Assembly: GCA_017553245.1 (NCBI GenBank)
Contig: JAFZMT010000017.1
Location: 1-7,141, forward strand
Length of the DNA stretch: 7,141 bases
Direction of reading: 5' to 3'
Source of the DNA: Methanomicrobium sp.
GTDB taxonomy: Archaea; Halobacteriota; Methanomicrobia; Methanomicrobiales; Methanomicrobiaceae
Made by a program: the position numbers and the translations under genes
Notes under the pieces: generated by a model
What the model was told of the DNA's origin: nothing
Database searches by the model: none
Seen by the model: only the letters and a program-made list of their open reading frames with translations
In this document: piece after piece, positions 1 through 4,559 of the stretch
Layout of the letters: each line of letters opens with the position of its first letter
Numbering within the stretch: position 1 is the stretch's first letter

Positions 1-178
1 CCCAGACCGAGATCTGCCCCAAAGCGAGCACTGCCAAAGCTCCGCAAAGCATGATATGCCATATCTTGACTTCGGTGCGCATGAAGCTTCGAGCCGAGAT
101 AAGCACAAGAACCGCTATAAGAACAAGTATTGAGATCTGCGTGAATGAGAGATTTGCAGTTAATATGTGATATATCAT
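1..178 (-). CDS. Polytopic membrane permease, N-terminal fragment (probable ArsB/NhaD or SLC13-type ion transporter)
   Basis: Read on the minus strand, the first 178 bases give 59 complete residues with no stop, beginning MIYHILTANLSFTQ. The gene leaves the window on the left, so only the N-terminus is visible. It shows one strongly hydrophobic helix (about residues 12-30), a short basic loop containing S-F-M-R-T-E-V-K, and the start of a second helix (about 40-57) ending in L-G-Q-I-S. This helix, loop and 'LGQIS' layout resembles the N-terminus of archaeal ArsB/NhaD-type ion permeases, from memory of the family rather than a search. An in-frame ATG two codons upstream (182-184) is an alternative start. 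I prefer 178 because it sits about 26 bases from a TATA-like element. It is divergent from the rest of the window and is probably unrelated to the tubulin-like operon. Coding is fairly sure; the family is tentative. Confidence 0.6.
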   Translation of the reverse strand, partial: MIYHILTANLSFTQISILVLIAVLVLISARSFMRTEVKIWHIMLCGALAVLALGQISVW

Positions 179-197
179 TCTCATTTTTCCGCCCCGA

Positions 198-214
198 AAT
201 ATGTAAAACATATT
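198..214. repeat. 17-bp dyad (6-bp arms) in the divergent promoter region
   Basis: AATATG (198-203) and CATATT (209-214) are perfect inverted arms around a 5-base spacer TAAAA. The dyad overlaps the TATA-like element proposed for the minus-strand permease and lies next to the 11-bp tandem repeat. It could be an operator that blocks TBP binding. In AT-rich sequence a 6-bp dyad can also arise by chance. Confidence 0.35.
200..207 (-). promoter_or_regulatory. Candidate TATA element of the leftward permease gene
   Basis: On the minus strand this reads TTTACATA, one mismatch from the archaeal TTTAWATA-type box. Its centre is about 26 bases upstream of the ATG at 178, which would place transcription start at or next to that codon, giving a leaderless or nearly leaderless mRNA. 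No clear Shine-Dalgarno precedes the start, which fits. Confidence 0.4.
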
Positions 215-252
215 CAAACCAAATTCAAACCAAATTCAAACCAAATTCAAAA
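212..252. repeat. 11-bp tandem repeat, about 3.7 copies (ATTCAAACCAA)
   Basis: ATTCAAACCAA starts at 212, 223 and 234, followed by a diverged copy at 245 that keeps ATTCAAA. The period is exactly 11 bases, close to one helical turn, so any protein bound to each unit would sit on nearly the same DNA face. It lies between the two divergent promoters. It may be a regulator-binding array or simply a slippage-generated tandem repeat; sequence alone does not decide. Confidence 0.75.
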
Positions 253-287
253 CGGGCATTAAAAATACTCAAAAAATAAGTCTGCCG

Positions 288-309
288 CATGTCGGCGTCA
301 TGTCGGCAT
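288..309. repeat. 11-bp direct repeat (CATGTCGGCGT / CATGTCGGCAT)
   Basis: Two abutting copies, 288-298 and 299-309, match at 10 of 11 positions. The preceding TGCCG (283-287) is the inverse complement of CGGCA (304-308), so a small hairpin is also possible. It lies 24 bases upstream of the TATA-like element of the plus-strand gene, a usual place for an archaeal regulator site. It is the only GC-rich patch in the spacer. Confidence 0.5.
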
Positions 310-332
310 CGCGTAAACTGAAACAGTACAAG

Positions 333-341
333 AAATATTTA
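333..341 (+). promoter_or_regulatory. Candidate TATA element for the gene at 367
   Basis: AAATATTTA is centred about 30 bases before the ATG at 367. With the usual archaeal distance of about 25 bases from TATA to transcription start, the mRNA would begin only a few bases before the start codon. The bases just before the ATG (TTAATCTCTCATT) contain no purine-rich Shine-Dalgarno, which agrees with a leaderless transcript. Confidence 0.45.
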
Positions 342-366
342 ATTGTTCAAAAATTAATCTCTCATT

Positions 367-1143
367 ATGTCAATAAATAGCAGAGCATCCCTTTGGACAT
401 CATTCTTATTAATCGTATCAGTTATGCTCTTGTGCATGCCGGCATCCGCCGTAAACACGGACGTAACCGGCGGAAAACTCCTCAGTTCGCAGGATGAAGG
501 CGTTGTCGTGGATTATCAGATCGTTGTCAGCGGCATTCCGAAGCAGGCATCCGTTATTGAGATGTATACCGACCTGATTCCGGTTTCGGATCAGCAGCTC
601 TGGACGGTCGAGACGGAGGGTCTCAATCTCGTTGACGGCGAAAAATCGCTCAATGAGCCTACATTAAGGCTCAATGCCGACGGCGGTCTGCCCGAATCAA
701 TCAAGGTAAGCGTTACGGGACGTGTGCCCGTTCTTACATCCATTGAAGTCGTCGACGGCGTTGTCGTGACAACGAGGGTGACCAAGAAGACCGGATACAC
801 CTACTATCAGGTAAAGGCGATTGACGCAAACGGTCAGACCGTAGGTCAGGCGTCGACGGCGACATTCTCGATTACCATCCCGGGGGAAGCGCAGTTCAAC
901 GAGCGTGTGAATGCAATCACGGATAAAGATCTGAGAGTGCTGGCGCAGGACTTATACTCCAAGGGTCTTACCGATGAGGCAAACGAAGTCCTGAAATACG
1001 CGGAAATTCCCAGAGAGTCCACGATGCCGTTCATGACGTCCGTCATCATCGGAATCGTTCTTCTCATTATCGGTCTTGTTGTCGGAGTCTTCCTCGGCAC
1101 AATCCGCGCAAAGAACATGCAGGACTATCAGAGCGAATATTGA
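367..1143 (+). CDS. Secreted-type bitopic membrane protein of unknown family
   Basis: The 258-residue product begins with a classical signal peptide: a polar n-region with R6, a hydrophobic core at about 9-23 and a probable cleavage site after A28 (P-A-S-A). Residues 29-172 are rich in V, T and alternating hydrophobic positions, as in a beta-sandwich or Ig-like outer domain, and lack cysteines. Residues 176-213 look helical, forming a stalk or a single TPR-like hairpin (D-L-Y-S-K-G-L-T-D-E-A-N-E-V-L). One membrane helix follows at about 223-246, then a 12-residue cytoplasmic tail with R247 and K249. The expected topology is N-out, C-in. I recognise no family. The start is the only upstream ATG that gives the signal peptide, and it appears leaderless. 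It lies just before the tubulin-like operon on the same strand but seems to have its own promoter, so a shared role as an outer-face partner is inference only. Confidence 0.85.
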   Translation: MSINSRASLWTSFLLIVSVMLLCMPASAVNTDVTGGKLLSSQDEGVVVDYQIVVSGIPKQASVIEMYTDLIPVSDQQLWTVETEGLNLVDGEKSLNEPTLRLNADGGLPESIKVSVTGRVPVLTSIEVVDGVVVTTRVTKKTGYTYYQVKAIDANGQTVGQASTATFSITIPGEAQFNERVNAITDKDLRVLAQDLYSKGLTDEANEVLKYAEIPRESTMPFMTSVIIGIVLLIIGLVVGVFLGTIRAKNMQDYQSEY

Positions 1144-1161
1144 AGATGCGAATCCAAAGAC

Positions 1162-1191
1162 AGAGGATTTGACTTTAGAGGATTTGACTTA
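1162..1191. repeat. 15-bp tandem duplication (AGAGGATTTGACTT)
   Basis: Copies at 1162-1176 and 1177-1191 match at 14 of 15 bases. They lie 18 bases after the preceding stop codon and about 50 bases before the TATA box of the tubulin-like gene. This could be a recent slippage duplication or a pair of regulator sites. The short T stretches in it are too weak for me to call an archaeal terminator. Confidence 0.65.
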
Positions 1192-1202
1192 AAAACGAAT
1201 CA

Positions 1203-1220
1203 TCCCGCAATCTGACGGGA
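1203..1220. repeat. Small inverted repeat TCCCG-8-CGGGA
   Basis: TCCCG (1203-1207) pairs perfectly with CGGGA (1216-1220) across an 8-base loop. It is not followed by a T-run, so it is not a typical terminator. It lies about 20 bases upstream of the next TATA box and could be an operator dyad. Confidence 0.35.
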
Positions 1221-1238
1221 ACAGACAAAATACGGATA

Positions 1239-1246
1239 TTATAAAA
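1239..1246 (+). promoter_or_regulatory. TATA box of the tubulin-like operon
   Basis: TTATAAAA, inside the longer AT run from 1236 to 1248, is a good archaeal TATA match. The expected transcription start is near 1266-1270, giving a leader of about 40 bases before the ATG at 1308. Most of that leader is the 20-bp periodic repeat. This suggests the three downstream genes form a transcription unit separate from the gene at 367. Confidence 0.5.
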
Positions 1247-1251
1247 TTCAA

Positions 1252-1302
1252 AAAACAGGTTTAAAAAATTTAAAACAGGCTTAAAAATTAAAAAACAGGT
1301 GG
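1252..1302 (+). repeat. Three AAAACAGG words at exact 20-bp period, ending in the Shine-Dalgarno
   Basis: AAAACAGG begins at 1252, 1272 and 1292, each followed by T/C and an A-rich stretch, giving a 20-base period (about two helical turns). The third unit reads AAAACAGGTGG, and its AGGTGG is the ribosome binding site of the next gene. The earlier units carry CAGGTTT and CAGGCTT, which are weak Shine-Dalgarno relics. The array covers the likely transcription start and leader, so it could act on transcription, on translation, or on neither. Confidence 0.6.
1297..1302 (+). promoter_or_regulatory. Shine-Dalgarno AGGTGG that fixes the ATG at 1308
   Basis: AGGTGG matches the archaeal anti-Shine-Dalgarno and sits 5 bases before the ATG at 1308. 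The GTG at 1299 is in frame and would add three residues, but it lies inside this site and has no ribosome binding site of its own. The ATG at 1308 is therefore the better start. Confidence 0.8.
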
Positions 1303-1307
1303 AAAAA

Positions 1308-4300
1308 ATGGCTGATGATATTATTGAAGGCAAACCGTTCCAGATGCCGGATGAACTGACCGTAGTGGCAGTGGGCGGATGCGGTAAGAAGCTCATCTCG
1401 AATCTCTATGAGCACGACTGGTTCCTTGAGCATTTCCTTTCCGACGGAAAGAGACTCTCGCTCTATACATTCGATACCGACTCGAATCAGAGAAAAACCG
1501 ATATTCAGAGGGCGGAAGAGGTCGAGAGAAAGGTCGGCGTCATGCAGAGGACGAACAGCCAGATGGGGGGAAGCGTAAAGAGCTATCACTATCATCTGCC
1601 CGATTTAGCCAATGTCGAACGCGTATCCTCGCTGACGTCGGAGAAGATCTGCGAGCAGATGAAGAACCGCCGCGAGAGACCGCTCGTCGATGTCTGGTGG
1701 ATGAACGATCCCGAATACGGTTTCGACTACGCATCCTTAAAGAAGGTCGACAGGAATATTGTGGATGATTTCGGCGGCGGCGTCCACAGAAGGCGTGCCA
1801 TCTCAAAGGCAGTCTTCTACAAGGGAATCACGCAGGGCGGAGAGCAGTTCCCGTCGTTTCAGGGACACGGTCCCGTTGCGATTATCGTCGGTCTCGGCGG
1901 CGGCACCGGCTCGGGAATGTTCATCGACTTAGCCCGCTACATCAAGGAAAAACGCGGTCAGGAATCCAAAATATGGCTCTTTGCCGTGCTTCCGGCGGCA
2001 AGCGAGGGAGAGAAAGAGCAGCTCAACGCGGCTATCGCCCTTTCGGAGATTGAATATCTCAACATGAAGGACGACAAGCTCTTCAATTATATCATAGTCT
2101 CGTCATTAAGCCCCACGGGTTACGTCGACGGCGGCGACAGAAAACAGGAAGTCATCGAGTTCGACTCGGCATTCCCGTATATGTTCATCAACTCCTTCTA
2201 TCTGCCCACTGCGGATATCTCGGCAATCGTCGATGCCAAGAAGGATTATTCGGGATTCATCTTCGCCGACTCCCACGTAATCGAATACCCCGTCGAGAAC
2301 CTGCGTTCGCTCAAGAAGGGCTTTGAGGACGTTATCGACTCCTTTGCGGGAATGTCGGAGAACCGCGGCAAGATTCTTAAGGCGGTCGGCGACTTCTTTG
2401 CGACAAACATCAACGCATACCCCAACGAGTTCTCAAAGACGGACAGCGAGATTACCCACGACGATGTCAATACCTACAGAAAAGAGATTGAGAAGGTAAA
2501 GAAGGTCTGGGAGAACGACATTACCGACCTATTAAACTTCAAGACGCAGTCGATTATCGAGTCCGCGGTCACCAACAACATGCCCGAGGACCTCAAGGAC
2601 ATTTCGACGATTAAGGAATACGACAAACTCATCGAGTATGTGGCAAGGCTCAAGAAATCGCTCGAAAACGAGTCCAAGCCGCACGAGAACGCAAAGGATC
2701 AGGAGCTTTACGAGAGCATAAAGAAGAACCTCCAGCTTCTGGAGGTCATGGGCGACCTTCACAAGACCACGCTGAAGGTCAACGAGAAGTCGGCAAGAAC
2801 GGCGTTCGTAAACCTCATACGCGGCGAAGAAAACTTCGGAAAGATCTCCGGCGACCTTTCGGCACGCGAGTCCGCACTTAAGGCTGAGATAAGCGAGATT
2901 GACGTCAAGATCAAGGCGAGGCGTGCGGAACTTGACGAGGTCGAAAACCTCAAGTCCAAGACCTATGACACAATCCGCTCCGAGATGAGCAACCTTTCAA
3001 AACCAATCGAGGACTATATCACGCTCGGCAGGGGAAGCGGCGGCGACGGTGCGGCAATCGACGACCTCGAACGCGCCTTCCTCGACAAGTTCGCGGCTCT
3101 CCTCTTCCTCTTAAAAGAGAAGCTCAGCCTTGCCGACAAGAACAAGGCAAAACCGATAAAGCGCGAAGACTGGCTCAAATCACTGCCGCTCGGCGATATT
3201 CAGGCGGATGTCGAGAGACTGGAGCACGCGACCGCGGCTGACTTCGAATACCTCAAAGACCTTGCCGAGTCGCTCTCGCTCTACTACTTCAACGAGTATA
3301 TGATGAAGGTTGCCAAGAAGCAGGGATTTGCCGACAGCCTTCTCGGAAAGAAGCTCAACGTGGAGATGTTCCGCAGCGAAAAAGCGACGAAGGAGGAGAG
3401 AATCAGAAAAATATCCCAGATGCACCCGGGAAAGATCTCAATCCGCGACCCCTTCGACGTCTTCATACAGGAGAAGTTCCTCTCAAGAGAATACGACGCC
3501 AAGCTGGGCTCAATCCGCGAGTCCGCGCTTGCGCCGGTAATCTCCCAGTTCAACCTCGGTTCCGAGGAGAAGGCACAGCTCATCCGCTCGTTCCACGGAA
3601 ACGATACGGTCAGCGTTCTCACCAACGTCCGTGAGGCTCTTACCGAGATTATCAATACCCGCGAGGGATACACGGCGAAATACAATAAGATCAGTTCCGA
3701 TGTCGACTCGCTCATCGGTTCGCAGAAGGACATGCAGCAGCAGATCGAGTTCCTCCACCTCATCGAAGACCTCATAGGAGAGACCTTCGATGCCAGAAAG
3801 AAGTTCATCGCCAATGTCGAGAGCTACGAGGGCGGTCTGAGGTCAATCGACGAGAAGAGGCGCAGCGGCAACTCGACGGTCGAGGGCATGTATCGCACGT
3901 GGTTCGGCGAAATTAACCCCAATGTGCTCTCGCTCATAAAGGACGACTCCGACCTCTCCGTCCTCGATTACGACGAGGAAGGAAAGGCGGAGATTGAGAA
4001 GCTCTACAACATTGTCCAGTGGAAATACAAGGAACTTCTCGACTCGCACAAGCTGGGCATCAACAACATCTCGGTGGGATACGGCAGTGCGGGCACTGAG
4101 AGATGGAGCTTTGACAAGGCGGCTCTCGTTGCGGCATCGCCGTCGCACTGGCTCTCCCAGCTTACCGAGAACAAGGGAAGCGACCTCAGGCGCGCTCTCG
4201 TAAAGCACCTTGATTTGAAGAGCAATGACAGCGCCAAGGTCAACTCGCACAACTACACAAAGCCGTGGGAGATATCGCTCACCTTCTTTGCGGCGGCAAG

Positions 4301-4559
4301 CTTCCTCGACAACATATCCCCGCTCACCACCGGCGGCGGCTACTGGGAGAAATACGAGAGGTCGAAGGAGAATATCCTGCACCACGCTCTCTACTTACAG
4401 GAAGGTAAGTACGTCGTGAGAAAGAAGACACTCCTCCTCACCGAAGCCGCCGAGATTGCCGACCTTGAGGCGGGCAACAAGGAAGACGCGGATGAGGCGA
4501 GGAAGAGAATCCTTGATCTCTACACGGTCAAGGACATCAAAGAGGCCGTCGGCGAATGA
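1308..4559 (+). CDS. Tubulin-like (FtsZ/tubulin superfamily, FtsZl1-type) protein with long helical C-terminal extension
   Basis: The 1083-residue protein has an N-terminal tubulin/FtsZ-type GTPase fold. Visible elements are the first glycine loop V-G-G-C-G-K (22-27), the tubulin signature G-L-G-G-G-T-G-S-G (195-203), and a following segment with A-V-L-P-A-A-S-E-G-E then N-A-A-I-A-L-S-E-I, which parallels the FtsZ V-T-K-P-F-x-F-E-G region. A possible T7-like patch, T-A-D-I-S-A-I-V-D, lies near 302-310. This fits the tubulin-like family Pfam calls Tubulin_2 and the FtsZl1 family. FtsZ is normally about 350-400 residues, so roughly 700 residues here are extra: charged, mostly helical, with strong coiled-coil character at about 515-570, and with a C-terminal section containing aromatic- and glycine-rich stretches (915-1015). 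I see no signal peptide or membrane helix, so it should be cytoplasmic. It likely assembles or switches with GTP beside the membrane GTPase encoded next, whose start overlaps this stop. Fold confidence is high; function is inferred. Confidence 0.9.
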   Translation: MADDIIEGKPFQMPDELTVVAVGGCGKKLISNLYEHDWFLEHFLSDGKRLSLYTFDTDSNQRKTDIQRAEEVERKVGVMQRTNSQMGGSVKSYHYHLPDLANVERVSSLTSEKICEQMKNRRERPLVDVWWMNDPEYGFDYASLKKVDRNIVDDFGGGVHRRRAISKAVFYKGITQGGEQFPSFQGHGPVAIIVGLGGGTGSGMFIDLARYIKEKRGQESKIWLFAVLPAASEGEKEQLNAAIALSEIEYLNMKDDKLFNYIIVSSLSPTGYVDGGDRKQEVIEFDSAFPYMFINSFYLPTADISAIVDAKKDYSGFIFADSHVIEYPVENLRSLKKGFEDVIDSFAGMSENRGKILKAVGDFFATNINAYPNEFSKTDSEITHDDVNTYRKEIEKVKKVWENDITDLLNFKTQSIIESAVTNNMPEDLKDISTIKEYDKLIEYVARLKKSLENESKPHENAKDQELYESIKKNLQLLEVMGDLHKTTLKVNEKSARTAFVNLIRGEENFGKISGDLSARESALKAEISEIDVKIKARRAELDEVENLKSKTYDTIRSEMSNLSKPIEDYITLGRGSGGDGAAIDDLERAFLDKFAALLFLLKEKLSLADKNKAKPIKREDWLKSLPLGDIQADVERLEHATAADFEYLKDLAESLSLYYFNEYMMKVAKKQGFADSLLGKKLNVEMFRSEKATKEERIRKISQMHPGKISIRDPFDVFIQEKFLSREYDAKLGSIRESALAPVISQFNLGSEEKAQLIRSFHGNDTVSVLTNVREALTEIINTREGYTAKYNKISSDVDSLIGSQKDMQQQIEFLHLIEDLIGETFDARKKFIANVESYEGGLRSIDEKRRSGNSTVEGMYRTWFGEINPNVLSLIKDDSDLSVLDYDEEGKAEIEKLYNIVQWKYKELLDSHKLGINNISVGYGSAGTERWSFDKAALVAASPSHWLSQLTENKGSDLRRALVKHLDLKSNDSAKVNSHNYTKPWEISLTFFAAASFLDNISPLTTGGGYWEKYERSKENILHHALYLQEGKYVVRKKTLLLTEAAEIADLEAGNKEDADEARKRILDLYTVKDIKEAVGE
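4556..4559 (+). other. ATGA stop/start overlap
   Basis: The GTPase start codon ATG (4556-4558) overlaps the TGA stop (4557-4559) of the tubulin-like gene. The only purine patch upstream, GAGG at 4542-4545, is weak and 10 bases away. This arrangement usually means the second gene is translated by ribosomes finishing the first, which tends to link the amounts of the two proteins. Confidence 0.85.

Noticed and set aside
212..309. CRISPR array
   Set aside because: The repeats are 11 bases with no unique spacers between them, so they are simple tandem repeats.
1203..1220. Rho-independent-style terminator after the gene at 367
   Set aside because: The hairpin has only five pairs and is followed by ACAGACAAAATA rather than a T-run. 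Archaeal termination relies on T-runs, which are absent.
1244..1253. Shared word AAATTCAAAA between the two spacers (243-252 and 1244-1253) as a common operator
   Set aside because: The match is short and AT-only apart from one base. In such A-rich spacers it is expected by chance.
1299..1301. GTG as start of the tubulin-like gene
   Set aside because: The GTG is part of the AGGTGG ribosome binding site. The ATG at 1308 has correct 5-base spacing, so the longer start is unlikely.
3284..3814. Long antisense open frame of 176 codons
   Set aside because: It lies wholly inside the tubulin-like gene on the other strand. Its protein is S/R/L-rich with no domain signature, as expected from the mirror of a K/E-rich gene with strong codon bias.
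3843..4385. Antisense open frame of 180 codons
   Set aside because: Also fully within the tubulin-like gene, with no ribosome site or recognisable motif. A codon-bias shadow.
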